In this document: positions 16,163 to 24,872 of the stretch, piece by piece | How the letters are laid out: every line of letters starts with the position of its first letter | Numbering within the stretch: position 1 is the first letter of the stretch | Source of the DNA: Planococcus beigongshangi | GTDB taxonomy: Bacteria; Bacillota; Bacilli; Bacillales_A; Planococcaceae | Direction: 5' to 3' | Assembly (NCBI RefSeq): GCF_016820495.1 | Contig: NZ_JADHDU010000001.1 | Coordinates: forward strand, 60,256-124,255 | DNA: 64,000 nucleotides | The notes under the pieces: generated by a model | What the model was told of the DNA's origin: nothing | Databases searched by the model: none | Seen by the model: the letters and a program-made list of their open reading frames with translations, nothing else | Translations under genes and position numbers: made by a program

Positions 16163-16195
16163 ATAAAAGAAGACCCGCTACAGGAGCGGGTCTTC
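16163..16195 (-). terminator. Terminator overlapping the end of the DMT transporter gene
   Basis: GAAGACCCGCT and AGCGGGTCTTC form an 11-base stem whose arm includes the last codons of the transporter; TTTTAT follows on the minus strand. Confidence 0.88.
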
Positions 16196-17107
16196 CAGTT
16201 TTTCCACAACTTTTGGCGTACGGTTGAAAAAGCTCGGCAGCATCATCCCGAAAAGGACGACCCCGATTCCTGCAATTTGCAGGATGGTCAACTTTTCATG
16301 TAGGATGATGACGGATGCGAGAATCGCAACAGGCAGCTCCATGGCACTCAGGATGGATGCCAGACCGGAGCCGACGCGCGGCACAGCCAATGAGAAAAGG
16401 TAGATCGGCATCACGATACCGAAAATACCGAGCAGCAATCCATAGACCCATAAGCCTTCCGCAAACATCCGGCCATTCCAGACAATTTCAGGTGTCTGAA
16501 ATACCGTGATGACGATTGCCGCAAAAAGTGAAACATAGACAAGGCGCGTTGACGTATCGATGCCTTCCACTTGTTTGCCGTTGACAAACATAAAAGCGGA
16601 GAAGCAGAACGCGGCAGCGAGCCCCCAGGCCCATCCTTGCCAAGGGATGTTGCTGAGGTCAGCGTCAATGACACCGGCTGCCAAAATTGTTCCGCCGAAT
16701 AGGAGCACAAGGGAAATCACTTCGATGCGTTTCAGCCATCTGCGGTTGGCGATGCAATCGAGGAACATGCCGATCCAGGTAAATTGGAACAATAAGACGA
16801 CAGCGAGTGACGCCGGCAAATAATTGAGTGAATGGGCGTAAACCATTCCAGTCGCGGCCGTAAATGCGCCGGACAACATTAAAACCTTCCAGCCTCTGAG
16901 TTTCGGGAAGGTTCTATGGGAGACAAAATAGATCAATACCGCCAGGATGAAACCGATATAGTACTGACTTGTCACAGCTTCTGCTGCCGTAAAGCCATTG
17001 CCCATGGCGACTTTGATGATTGTCGAGAGAATTCCATAACTGGCCGCTCCAATGACGACCATTACAGGGTAAATCCAGGTTTGCAAATTCTTCACTTCCG
17101 TTTCCAT
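16178..17107 (-). CDS. EamA/DMT-family transporter
   Basis: A 309-residue membrane protein with ten predicted helices arranged as two EamA repeats (about residues 10-145 and 160-295). Typical family features are the short first helix with GAASYG, ALNYLPASLAVVLLFQFTWIG-like motifs in the first repeat and SAMELPVAILASVIILHEKL in the second. The substrate is unknown. No Shine-Dalgarno sequence precedes the ATG at 17107. An extended -10 element ends only five bases before it, so the mRNA may be leaderless. Confidence 0.85.
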   Translation of the reverse strand: METEVKNLQTWIYPVMVVIGAASYGILSTIIKVAMGNGFTAAEAVTSQYYIGFILAVLIYFVSHRTFPKLRGWKVLMLSGAFTAATGMVYAHSLNYLPASLAVVLLFQFTWIGMFLDCIANRRWLKRIEVISLVLLFGGTILAAGVIDADLSNIPWQGWAWGLAAAFCFSAFMFVNGKQVEGIDTSTRLVYVSLFAAIVITVFQTPEIVWNGRMFAEGLWVYGLLLGIFGIVMPIYLFSLAVPRVGSGLASILSAMELPVAILASVIILHEKLTILQIAGIGVVLFGMMLPSFFNRTPKVVEKLEDPLL

Positions 17108-17112
17108 TATCC

Positions 17113-17121
17113 ATCATAACA
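17113..17121 (-). promoter_or_regulatory. Possible extended -10 promoter giving a leaderless mRNA
   Basis: On the minus strand TGTTATGAT forms a TGn-TATGAT extended -10 element. Five bases separate it from the ATG of the DMT transporter gene, which would put the transcription start at or next to the start codon. No good -35 box is seen. Confidence 0.4.
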
Positions 17122-17153
17122 AAAAAGAACTGTTTGACAGAGTCAAACAGTTC
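17121..17153 (-). terminator. Terminator after the small hydrophilic protein gene
   Basis: GAACTGTTTGAC pairs with GTCAAACAGTTC around three bases, followed on the minus strand by TTTTTT. Confidence 0.92.
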
Positions 17154-17168
17154 GTAAAAGCTAAAGTT

Positions 17169-17402
17169 CTAAGAATCGGAATATTTCTCTTCGCTTGAAG
17201 AATTACTTTTCGTGTCACGCGGATTTTTCTCTTCCTGCTGTTCCTGTTTTAAATCTTCCAATGGAATCGTATCCACATTCATTTCTTCCTCATGCATTTC
17301 AGTCAGGGATTCTTTATCCGTCTTGGATTGTTCAGGATTATCCATCGAAGCGCCTTTTCTTTCTTCACGGTCGCCTTCCGTAAAATGTTTTTTATCCGAC
17401 AT
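17169..17402 (-). CDS. Hypothetical small hydrophilic acidic protein
   Basis: I do not recognise this 77-residue protein. It is rich in Glu, Asp, Lys, Ser and Gln, has almost no hydrophobic core and should be disordered. There is no signal peptide. The start is well supported: AAGAGGTG lies eight bases before the ATG. It is a single-gene transcript ending at the strong terminator at 17121. The composition is reminiscent of the disordered protein at 5925, though no alignment is visible. Confidence 0.65.
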   Translation of the reverse strand: MSDKKHFTEGDREERKGASMDNPEQSKTDKESLTEMHEEEMNVDTIPLEDLKQEQQEEKNPRDTKSNSSSEEKYSDS

Positions 17403-17582
17403 GTTGAAACACCTCTTTCGATTTGTCTTAACTTTCTATTCCTTCAATCCGTCATTTCGAAACATGACAACAGGGTTTCTGTGATCCAACCTGATTTACT
17501 GACTGCAAAAAAAATACGTATCCTTCAAGAGAATGTTTGAATATATGGTAAAATGGATGCGCAGAACGGAAGGAGTTTTCAC

Positions 17583-18602
17583 ATGACTATTCACCAATCC
17601 ATAAATGTCGGCGGTTTAAATTTTGAGTGGGACCTTGAACAAGGGAAGTTTCTGTTCGAAGGCCGGGATTCAATCCTTTTTTGGACAGCCTCAGCAATGA
17701 GGATGTTCTTTGATACGATCGAGGAAATAGCAGGTGAAGATGCAACAGGCGTTGTGATGGAAACGACAGGTTACCGGCAAGGTGTCGTCGTGGGCGAGTA
17801 TTTTTCGGGGATGGATAATGTCGATATAGCCGGAGCGGCCGAACGGATTGCCAATACATATGCATCCGCCGGTTGGGGCTTGGCTCAAATACATAACTTG
17901 GATGAAGAAAACGCCACACTGGAAGTCCATCTGAAAAACAGCTGGGAATATAAGATCAATGTCGCGCAAAATAAGAAAAAGGGAGGCCTATTCCTGCCTG
18001 CCCATTACGCCGGGATCTTCACGAAGCTTTTTGGAAGAAACATCTGGTATAAAGTGGAGCAATATCAGATCGAAGGTTTTGAGGAAAGCATCATCCGCTA
18101 TTTCCCGTCGGATGAAACGATTGAAGAAAACATTCACAGGCTGGCGCGTCTCAATGAAGCAAGACAGATCCGGCAGCTTGAAAATCTGGTGGAGGAAAAA
18201 ACGGTTGAGCTGAAGATGCTCGTCAAAGAAATTTCTTCACCGATCATTCCTGTTCTCGAAGGGATCGTGGTAGTGCCGCTGCTTGGTACATATGATGAAG
18301 AGCGGGCCGATGAGCTGATGATCAAGACGCTTCAGAACCTGCCGAAATATAAGGCGGAATACTTAGTGCTTGATCTGACCGGTTTGAATAATAACTTTAC
18401 ACAACAGGCGGCTTCGCTGATTGAAAAGTTGGGAGCGACAGCCCGCATGATCGGAACTGAAACAGTATTAGTGGGTATTTCCCCGAAAATGAGTATGGTC
18501 ATTACAGAAAGCGGCATCGATATATCAGGATTCAATTGCTTCCAGACTCTGCAGCATGGCATCCATTTTGCACTTGCCCAAAAAGGGCGCAGCATCCTTT
18601 AA
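17583..18602 (+). CDS. V4R-like/STAS domain protein, RsbR-type sensor candidate
   Basis: A 339-residue soluble protein. Residues 1-185 look like a V4R-type small-molecule sensor domain (the GVVMETTGYRQGVVVG, YASAGWG and ESIIRYFPSD segments are typical). A short coiled coil of about 35 residues (LNEARQIRQLENLVEEKTVEL) follows. The C-terminal domain, about 218-335, is a STAS domain beginning SSPIIPVLEGIVVVPLLG and containing YLVLDLTGLNN with a Thr at the position phosphorylated in RsbR/RsbS proteins. The layout (sensor, linker, STAS) is that of stressosome RsbR paralogs, but no rsb genes are nearby. The start at 17583 follows GAAGGAG. Confidence 0.75.
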   Translation: MTIHQSINVGGLNFEWDLEQGKFLFEGRDSILFWTASAMRMFFDTIEEIAGEDATGVVMETTGYRQGVVVGEYFSGMDNVDIAGAAERIANTYASAGWGLAQIHNLDEENATLEVHLKNSWEYKINVAQNKKKGGLFLPAHYAGIFTKLFGRNIWYKVEQYQIEGFEESIIRYFPSDETIEENIHRLARLNEARQIRQLENLVEEKTVELKMLVKEISSPIIPVLEGIVVVPLLGTYDEERADELMIKTLQNLPKYKAEYLVLDLTGLNNNFTQQAASLIEKLGATARMIGTETVLVGISPKMSMVITESGIDISGFNCFQTLQHGIHFALAQKGRSIL

Positions 18603-18603
18603 A

Positions 18604-18636
18604 AAAAGCGCCTTGAAGTGAATTCAAGGCGCTTTT
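18604..18636. terminator. Bidirectional terminator between the STAS gene and pepT
   Basis: AAAAGCGCCTTGAA pairs with TTCAAGGCGCTTTT around GTGAA, between convergent genes. Confidence 0.93.
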
Positions 18637-18638
18637 CG

Positions 18639-19856
18639 TTATTTTACGGTTTTGGCAATCTCGACAATCAGTTCGGTTGCTTTTTCCATATTGTCAGCGG
18701 AGATGAACTCGTATTTGCCATGGTAATTTTCCCCACCCGTAAAGATATTCGGTGTCGGCATGCCCATGTACGAAAGCTGCGAGCCGTCTGTCCCGCCCCG
18801 GACTGGGACGATGTTCGGTTCGATGCCGAGCGTTTTCATGGCCTGCTCCGCCGCATCGACGATTTCCATCACTGGTTCGATTTTTTCTCTCATATTATAA
18901 TACTGATCTTCCAGTTCCAGTTTGACTGCATCCGCTCCGTGCTGCTCCTGGAGTTTTTGTGCAGTCTGTTGCATGTGGGCTTTTTTCGCTTCAAACGAAT
19001 CTTTGTCAAAATCACGGATAATGTAGCTTAGGACGGCTCGTTCAACATCACCTGTAAAACTGTTCAGGTGAATGAAACCTTCATAGCCTTCTGTTTTTTC
19101 CGGAACTTCATCCGCCGGCATCGCGTTATGGAATTGAATGGCGATGGCAGAAGCGTTCACCATCTTGTTTTTAGACGAGCCGGGGTGGACGCTCACGCCT
19201 TGGACAGTCAATTTGCCTGCCGCGGCATTAAAGCTTTCGTATTGCAGTTCACCGAGCGGCCCGCCGTCCATCGTATAGGCATAAGCTGCACCGAAACGTT
19301 CAACATCGAATTTATGGGGGCCACGCCCGATTTCTTCATCAGGTGTGAAAGCGACCCGGATTTTCCCGTGTTCGATAGCGGGATTTTGGATAAGGTATTC
19401 CATGGCTGTCATGATTTCAGCGATCCCGGCTTTATTGTCTGCACCGAGCAGCGTCGTGCCATCGGTTGTGATGAGTGTGTGGCCGATATACTTTTTGAGG
19501 TCTGGGAAATCTGCCACAGTCATCGTCACGGCATCATTCAATGGAAGATCGTTTCCATCGTAATTATCGACGCGTTGGGGATTGACGTTTTTGCCTGTGA
19601 AGTCGGTCGCTGTATCGACGTGGGCCAAAAAGCCGATTACCGGAAGTTCTTTTTCCGAATTTGAGGGAAGTGTTCCGAAAAGGTAGCCATGGCCATCCAT
19701 TTCGACTTCCTCGAGGCCGATTTCCTTCATTTCTTTTTCTAATTCACGCAGCAAATCCCATTGGCCGGGAGTGGATGGCGTTTCGTGATTTTCAAAATTC
19801 GATTGTGTATCGATTTTTGCATAGCGGGTCAAACGTTCGATTAAAGTTTCGATCAT
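18639..19856 (-). CDS. pepT: Peptidase T (tripeptide aminopeptidase)
   Basis: Zinc-dependent M20B aminopeptidase that releases N-terminal residues from tripeptides in the cytosol. The 405 residues match the usual 405-410. Metal-site motifs are in order: [29 protein letters not shown] with the catalytic Glu pair, and the C-terminal [13 protein letters not shown] and [16 protein letters not shown]. The start at 19856 follows AGGAGG. Single gene between a bidirectional terminator and a repeat. Confidence 0.95.
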   Translation of the reverse strand: MIETLIERLTRYAKIDTQSNFENHETPSTPGQWDLLRELEKEMKEIGLEEVEMDGHGYLFGTLPSNSEKELPVIGFLAHVDTATDFTGKNVNPQRVDNYDGNDLPLNDAVTMTVADFPDLKKYIGHTLITTDGTTLLGADNKAGIAEIMTAMEYLIQNPAIEHGKIRVAFTPDEEIGRGPHKFDVERFGAAYAYTMDGGPLGELQYESFNAAAGKLTVQGVSVHPGSSKNKMVNASAIAIQFHNAMPADEVPEKTEGYEGFIHLNSFTGDVERAVLSYIIRDFDKDSFEAKKAHMQQTAQKLQEQHGADAVKLELEDQYYNMREKIEPVMEIVDAAEQAMKTLGIEPNIVPVRGGTDGSQLSYMGMPTPNIFTGGENYHGKYEFISADNMEKATELIVEIAKTVK

Positions 19857-19929
19857 GGATAAAGACCTCCTGAAGTATGTAATGCTCTTATTTTAGCACG
19901 AATGGCTGAATTGCATTGAATTTCTATAA

Positions 19930-20118
19930 AAAGCCGAACGCTGCCTTTCCGCTTTTCTGTCTTATGCCTTTCAGAGCTTATCGGGCGCTTGCGCTTTTCT
20001 GGTCCAGACTCCAGCGGCCCAGCTCTTCGGGTCATAAGCCAGCTCAGCTGCATGGCCAAGGCCATTCCGCTTTTCTGTCTTATGCCTTTCAGAGCTTATC
20101 GGGCGCTTGCGCTTTTCT
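19930..20118 (+). repeat. Family A intergenic repeat, about two direct partial copies
   Basis: Two copies of CGCTTTTCTGTCTTATGCC..TCAGAGCTTATCGGGCGCTTGCGCTTTTC flank one CAGACTCCAGCGGCCCAGCTCTTCGGGTCATAAGCC block. The second copy runs into the 3' end of the plsY-like gene and supplies its last codons and stop. Confidence 0.85.
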
Positions 20119-20737
20119 TACGAAAAACAGCAGATACTTTTGTCTCGGTGCCATTCTTTATTCGTTGGATATTTTCGAGATGCTTCCACAAAGCCATTGC
20201 TACTAAAGCAAATGCAATGATGTATGGTGAGATGCCGTCAGCGGGCCAGAAAGCGATAAGGATGAATACGGCGTACAGAGCGAGCACCCCGATGACGAGA
20301 TAGTCGGTGGTGATAGCGATGATGACCATCAGCGCAAGTCCCAGCAGGCCGAGCTTCCAGTCGAGTGCGATCATCACCCCGATGACTGCCGCAGTTCCTT
20401 TGCCGCCATTGAATTTCATATAGAAGGGGAAATTATGGCCGATCACCACACCGGCGGTAATCAGGAAAAGAATCGCCCAGACGGTTTCTCCCGACAGGCT
20501 GCTGCTGCCGAGCAGCAAGCGCATGGCCATTACAGCTGCAAAGCCTTTAAAGATATCGATGAAAGCGACAAGCGCGCCGTATTTCCAGCCAAGGACGATA
20601 GCGGCATTTGAAGCTCCGGAATTTTTGACACCTGCCGATTTGATATTAATGCCGGAAATCAGTTGTGCCACAAGTGAACCGTGCAGGCTGCCGATCAGAT
20701 AACCTGAAATGAGTGCTGAAAAAATCCATAGAATCAT
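20096..20737 (-). CDS. PlsY-type acyl-phosphate:glycerol-3-phosphate acyltransferase paralog
   Basis: A 213-residue membrane protein of the PlsY family, which makes lysophosphatidate from acyl phosphate and glycerol 3-phosphate. The three cytosolic motifs are recognisable: KNSGASNAA (normally SGNxGATN), GHNFPFYMKFNGGKGTA, and a third near KHLENIQRIKNG. The first motif departs from canonical PlsY, so this may be a specialised paralog; a second PlsY-like gene lies at 62916. The start is put at 20737 where the first helix MILWIFSALISGYLIGS begins. The last seven residues and the stop codon lie within a family A repeat, suggesting insertion of the repeat reshaped the C terminus. Confidence 0.8.
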   Translation of the reverse strand: MILWIFSALISGYLIGSLHGSLVAQLISGINIKSAGVKNSGASNAAIVLGWKYGALVAFIDIFKGFAAVMAMRLLLGSSSLSGETVWAILFLITAGVVIGHNFPFYMKFNGGKGTAAVIGVMIALDWKLGLLGLALMVIIAITTDYLVIGVLALYAVFILIAFWPADGISPYIIAFALVAMALWKHLENIQRIKNGTETKVSAVFRKKSASAR

Positions 20738-20809
20738 AATATGTCCTGCCTTTCCTGCATGGATGAAACCAGGGATAAAGCAAAAAATCGAAATTATTAG
20801 ACAGTATCC

Positions 20810-20839
20810 TTGACAAAATAGTCTATCATTATTTATACT
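20810..20839 (+). promoter_or_regulatory. Sigma-A promoter of the SAM riboswitch transcript
   Basis: TTGACA and TATACT separated by 18 bases, about 30 bases before the riboswitch P1 stem. Confidence 0.75.
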
Positions 20840-20870
20840 CTTCAACAAGATGGAAAACTGAATCTGAATA

Positions 20871-21036
20871 CTCTTATCAAGAGTGGCGGAGGGACTAGGC
20901 CCTATGATGCCCGGCAACCACCAAGCTATCCGGCTTGGAAAGGTGCTAATTCCTACAGACTGGATCGACGGTCTGGCAGATGAGAGGAGGAAACTCCGTA
21001 ACTTACGGCCCTCTTCTTTATGAAGGGGGCTTTTTT
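20871..21036 (+). promoter_or_regulatory. SAM-I riboswitch (S-box) with terminator
   Basis: The leader has the conserved S-box core in order: CTCTTATCAAGAGTGGCGGAG (5' of P1/P2 kink-turn region), GGGACT.GGCCCTATGA, GCCCGGCAACC, and AAGGTGCTAATTCC before the P4 arm. It ends in an intrinsic terminator (GCCCTCTTC/GAAGGGGGC then six T) at 21008-21036. High S-adenosylmethionine should stabilise the aptamer and terminate transcription before metY, so the pathway is made only when SAM is low. Confidence 0.96.
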
Positions 21037-21090
21037 CTATTCCCTCATCACCCTTTTTATCCATCTAAAACAAACTTGGAGGAATGAAAA

Positions 21091-22380
21091 ATGACGAATT
21101 TCAAAGCAGAGACATTATTACTTCACGGAGGACAGCAGCCGGATCCGGTGACAGGTTCAAGAGCTGTGCCGATCCATAAAACAACTTCCTATGTATTCCG
21201 TGACACGGAGCACGCGCAAAATCTGTTCGGCTTAAAAGAGGCGGGAAACATCTACTCACGCATCATGAATCCGACAGTCGATGTGTTTGAACAGCGCGTG
21301 GCTCTGCTTGAAGGCGGATCGGCAGCGGTGGCATTATCATCGGGCATGGCAGCCATCGCGTTTTCCATTCTCAATATCGCAGAAGCGGGGGATGAAGTGA
21401 TTGCTGACAGCAACCTTTACGGTGGCACTTATAATCTTTTTGCGAATACATTGCCGCGCTACGGCATCACGGTGAAATTCGTGGATGGCACAGATCCTGA
21501 AAATTTCCGTGCCGCTGTAACGGGTCAGACAAAAGCGTTCTTCGGAGAAACGATCGGCAATCCAAGTTTGAACGTTTTTGATATTGAAGCTGTGGCAGCG
21601 ATTGCCCATGACTATAATATTCCTTTGTTGATCGACAATACTTTCTCCTCTCCTTTTGGGAGCAACCCGATTGCTTTCGGTGCAGATGTGGTAATTCATT
21701 CTGCGACCAAATGGATTGGCGGCCACGGGACTGCGATCGGCGGGATTGCAGTCGACGGCGGCAAATTCAATTGGAATCATGAACGGTTCCCGAATTACAC
21801 GGAGCCGGATGCGAGCTATCACGGTATCCGCTATGGTCTAGACGCAAAAGGTGCATCTTTCGCAACGAAACTGCGTGTACAGTTATTGCGTGATTTCGGT
21901 CCATCACTCAGCCCTGACAGTGCACACGTATTTCTTCAAGGCTTGGAGACCCTGCATCTGCGTTTGCCGAGACACGGCAGCAATGCGGCAATTATTGCAA
22001 AATATCTGAAGGATCATCCGCAGGTCGAATGGGTCAATTGGATCGGATTCGAAGATCATCCATCCCACGCCCTTGCAAAGAAATATTTGAAGGATACATT
22101 CGGCTCCATCGTGAATTTTGGCATCAAGGGCGGCAGGGAAGCTGGGCGGAAAGTCATCGACAATGCAACTTTATGGTCGCATGTGGCGAACGTCGGCGAT
22201 GCGAAGTCGCTGATCATCCATCCGGCATCGACAACCCACCAGCAATTAAGTGCTGAAGAGCTGAAAGGATCTGGAGTTACGGAAGAATTGATCCGGCTGT
22301 CTGTCGGACTTGAAAATCCGGAAGATCTGATTGCCGATTTGGAGCAGGCGATAAAAGCGGCAGCGGTTCAGGAAGTTTAG
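21091..22380 (+). CDS. metY: O-acetylhomoserine sulfhydrylase (aminocarboxypropyltransferase)
   Basis: PLP enzyme that makes homocysteine from O-acetylhomoserine and sulfide. The 429 residues fit MetY rather than the roughly 380-residue cystathionine enzymes. Lys207 in HSATKWIGGHG is the PLP lysine. SSGMAAIAFS (about residue 88) and the C-terminal HPASTTHQQL and RLSVGLENPEDL blocks are diagnostic of the Cys/Met metabolism PLP family. It lies 54 bases after the SAM riboswitch terminator, behind GGAGGAATG, and 12 bases ahead of metX, forming a direct-sulfhydrylation operon. Confidence 0.95.
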   Translation: MTNFKAETLLLHGGQQPDPVTGSRAVPIHKTTSYVFRDTEHAQNLFGLKEAGNIYSRIMNPTVDVFEQRVALLEGGSAAVALSSGMAAIAFSILNIAEAGDEVIADSNLYGGTYNLFANTLPRYGITVKFVDGTDPENFRAAVTGQTKAFFGETIGNPSLNVFDIEAVAAIAHDYNIPLLIDNTFSSPFGSNPIAFGADVVIHSATKWIGGHGTAIGGIAVDGGKFNWNHERFPNYTEPDASYHGIRYGLDAKGASFATKLRVQLLRDFGPSLSPDSAHVFLQGLETLHLRLPRHGSNAAIIAKYLKDHPQVEWVNWIGFEDHPSHALAKKYLKDTFGSIVNFGIKGGREAGRKVIDNATLWSHVANVGDAKSLIIHPASTTHQQLSAEELKGSGVTEELIRLSVGLENPEDLIADLEQAIKAAAVQEV

Positions 22381-22392
22381 GAGGGGAAGGAC

Positions 22393-23406
22393 ATGCAGAC
22401 AGTGGCCATCGGTGATTTGGAGCTGGAATCCGGAACAGTGCTGCGGCAGGTGGAACTGGCATATGAGCGATCCGGCAATCCGGACGGCCCGGCAATTCTG
22501 ATTTGCCATGCCCTGACGGGGGATCAATATGCTGTCGGCAGCACTGAGCGTCCTGGCTGGTGGAGCGGTCTCGCTGGTCCTGGCAAAGTTATCGATACCG
22601 AATGTTTCCAGGTGATTAACTTTAATGTGCTGGGGGGCTGCAGCGGTTCGACAGGGCCGCTGTCTGTGAACCCGGCAACCGGCGCTCCCTATCGCTCGGA
22701 TTTTCCGCTATTGACGATAAGGGATATGGTGCGTGCGGAGTACAAAGCGCTGGTGGAACTTGGCGTTCACGGAGTGGAAGCTGTGATCGGCGGGTCACTC
22801 GGCGGGATGAAGGCTCTCGAATGGGGCGCGCTGTATCCGGAGTTCACACGCTCGATAGTACCGCTTGCGATAACGCCTTCTTTCAGCAGTTATGCGCTCG
22901 CATTTAACCATATCGGCATCCAGGCGATTGAAGGAGATCCCGATTTCCAGAATGGACAATATACCGGTACTTCCGATTTCCGGGGATTGCAACTGGCAAG
23001 AATGGCAGGCATGATCAGTTACCGGAGCGGAAGAATGTTCAATGGACGTTTTGGGCGTGCCGAAAACAACAGCAGTTTCGAAGTTGAATCGTACCTGGAT
23101 TATCAAGGGGAAAAGCTGGCTCAGCGTTTTGATGCAAACAGCTATCTGATTTTATTGAAAGCCATGAACAGCCACGATTTGGGGGAGCGGCCCTTAAAGG
23201 TGCCGATTTTTTCTCTTCTATATACTCATGATCTGCTGTATCCGGCGGAAGAAATGATCCCTTGGCTGGAGCGGCAGCCTCGTGCAGCCTGGAAAATCGT
23301 GGAGACGGATTTTGGGCATGACGGCTTTCTGGTGGAGTTTGAAAAATGGGGAGGTTTTATCCGGCAGTTTTTGCAGGAAAAAAAGCAGATTGAAGCTATT
23401 CGATGA
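22393..23406 (+). CDS. metX: Homoserine O-acetyltransferase
   Basis: Transfers acetyl from acetyl-CoA to homoserine, giving the substrate of MetY. The 337 residues are an alpha/beta hydrolase fold: the LGGCSGSTGP block, nucleophile Ser135 in GGSLGGMKALEW, Asp in TSDLL-like THDLLYP, and His in DFGHDGFLVEF. It is shorter than the common 360-380 residues, mostly through a trimmed lid, which is seen in other Bacillales forms. Strong GGAGGGG ribosome site 12 bases after metY. Acyl specificity (acetyl versus succinyl) cannot be read with certainty, but the neighbouring MetY argues for acetyl. Confidence 0.9.
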   Translation: MQTVAIGDLELESGTVLRQVELAYERSGNPDGPAILICHALTGDQYAVGSTERPGWWSGLAGPGKVIDTECFQVINFNVLGGCSGSTGPLSVNPATGAPYRSDFPLLTIRDMVRAEYKALVELGVHGVEAVIGGSLGGMKALEWGALYPEFTRSIVPLAITPSFSSYALAFNHIGIQAIEGDPDFQNGQYTGTSDFRGLQLARMAGMISYRSGRMFNGRFGRAENNSSFEVESYLDYQGEKLAQRFDANSYLILLKAMNSHDLGERPLKVPIFSLLYTHDLLYPAEEMIPWLERQPRAAWKIVETDFGHDGFLVEFEKWGGFIRQFLQEKKQIEAIR

Positions 23407-23438
23407 GAAAAAGCATCCCACATGGGGATGCTTTTCTC
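23405..23438 (+). terminator. Terminator of the metYX operon
   Basis: GAGAAAAAGCATCCC and GGGGATGCTTTTCTC form a long stem directly after the metX stop. Confidence 0.92.
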
Positions 23439-23519
23439 ATGGTTTTGCGGGAATCGACGATAAACCCTCAAAAACCGACGATAAACCATCAGGCTTAACC
23501 GATGTTTTCGCATTTCGTT

Positions 23520-23750
23520 TCAATCTTCGTCCTTAATATCCACATCATCCGGAATAGGGGTCGCTTTCCATTCTTCCAGCTCCTGTTTAACCAGTTCCAA
23601 TTGTTGGAAGTGCGTGTCGAACTGAGAAGTATTGACCATGTATTGTTCTCCATCGTGCACTGCTTTGATACGCCCTTCCAGTATATATCTGGTGACTTGT
23701 TCTTGCGGCATCGACAAAAAAGCAGCAGTTTCCGGGACAGTCATATACAT
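23520..23750 (-). CDS. Small excisionase-type helix-turn-helix protein
   Basis: A 76-residue protein. Residues 1-50 match the excisionase/MerR-like DNA-binding fold: MTVPETAAFLSMPQEQVTRYILEGRI followed by the wing KAVHDGEQYMVNTSQF. The C-terminal 25 residues are an amphipathic, acidic tail (LVKQELEEW). The ATG at 23750 follows GAGGAGG; a second in-frame ATG two codons later is possible. No integrase or other phage gene is nearby, so a stand-alone regulator is more likely than a true excisionase. Confidence 0.75.
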   Translation of the reverse strand: MYMTVPETAAFLSMPQEQVTRYILEGRIKAVHDGEQYMVNTSQFDTHFQQLELVKQELEEWKATPIPDDVDIKDED

Positions 23751-23908
23751 AAGATCGCCTCCTCATTTTCTTTTATTATAATTGCTCGGGAGCAGTATCT
23801 CAAACGATTGGAATAGTGGTATGTTAAATGATAGAGGGAAACTCGATTCAATAGAATTTTACGGACCGTCAACAGGTACGGGACAAACGAAATCAGAGGT
23901 GCAGGGAC

Positions 23909-24793
23909 ATGAACGGCATTCCATACATACTGGTGCTGTTGGCCGCCATTCTTTGGGGGACGACAGGCACCGCTCAAAATTTCATATCCGGTGAAGCACA
24001 TCCGCTGACAATCGGTGCTTTCCGTCTGATGATCGGCGGATTTTCGCTGATGCTTTTTGTACTGCTTACAAAAAGCATCATGTTCCGCGGCATCCTGTGG
24101 AGATCCACGGTCTTGTCTGCGGTCAGCATGGCATTGTTTCAGCCGCTATTCTTTTCTTCCGTCCAATTGACCGGTATTGCAATCGGAACAGTGGTGGCGA
24201 TCGGCAGTGCTCCCGTGCTCGCCGGTCTGATCGAATGGCTGTTTTTGAAAAAGCGCCCCGACAGTGTTTGGTTTGCAGCCACACTCATGGCCATCATGGG
24301 ATGCATCTTGCTGTTCGCCAATAAAGGCGGAGCGGATGTCGATCCGCTGGGTGTTGCGATGGCGCTCGGAGCTGGGCTGGCTTTCGCTCTTTATGCGATC
24401 GCGAGCAAGACAGTGCTTGCTACGATGGAAGCCGTCCCAGCAGTAGCCCTTATTTTTTCAATCGCTGCGGTGCTACTGATGCCATTCCTGTTCTTTTTTG
24501 ATCTCTCCTATATGCTGGTTCCGGCTGATGCAGGAATTATCCTCTATCTGGGAGTTGCAACTACAAGCCTTGCTTATATACTATTTTCAAAAGGGTTGAA
24601 AAAGATCCCGTCTTCATCCGCTGTCACATTATCACTGGCGGAGCCTCTTACAGCGGCTGTTCTGGGAGTGCTGATTGTCGGGGAAACGCTGAGTGGCCTG
24701 TCATGGACAGGGATCGTCCTATTGCTGGGCGGTATCCTGGTCCTGACTTTAGGGAAACAAAGGAAAGCTGAAGAAGTAATTGAGACTTCTTAA
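23909..24793 (+). CDS. EamA/DMT-family transporter
   Basis: A 294-residue protein with ten predicted helices in two EamA repeats (about 5-135 and 148-285). It starts with the typical LVLLAAILWGTTGT helix and contains SLAEPLTAAVLGVLIVGETLSGLSWTG in the last two helices, as in YdcZ/YedA-like exporters. Substrate unknown. The ATG at 23909 has GAGGTGCAGG upstream. It is separated by 79 bases from the two-component genes that follow; no terminator is obvious between them. Confidence 0.86.
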   Translation: MNGIPYILVLLAAILWGTTGTAQNFISGEAHPLTIGAFRLMIGGFSLMLFVLLTKSIMFRGILWRSTVLSAVSMALFQPLFFSSVQLTGIAIGTVVAIGSAPVLAGLIEWLFLKKRPDSVWFAATLMAIMGCILLFANKGGADVDPLGVAMALGAGLAFALYAIASKTVLATMEAVPAVALIFSIAAVLLMPFLFFFDLSYMLVPADAGIILYLGVATTSLAYILFSKGLKKIPSSSAVTLSLAEPLTAAVLGVLIVGETLSGLSWTGIVLLLGGILVLTLGKQRKAEEVIETS

Positions 24794-24872
24794 GAATTTC
24801 TTCATATTTATCCTAGCATCAACTTAAGATTTCATCTTTATTATATGGAGTAAGGAGAAAGAAGGTGAAGGA

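Noticed and set aside
16115..17460. GTTT...GGAATA boxes upstream of the PPOX and small hydrophilic protein genes as sigma-B promoters
   Set aside because: The -10 element GGAATA departs from GGGTAT at two key positions; not convincing without expression data.
23520..23750. Excisionase-like protein as a sign of a prophage or integrative element
   Set aside because: No integrase, att repeats or phage genes flank it; small excisionase-fold proteins are also common as free regulators.
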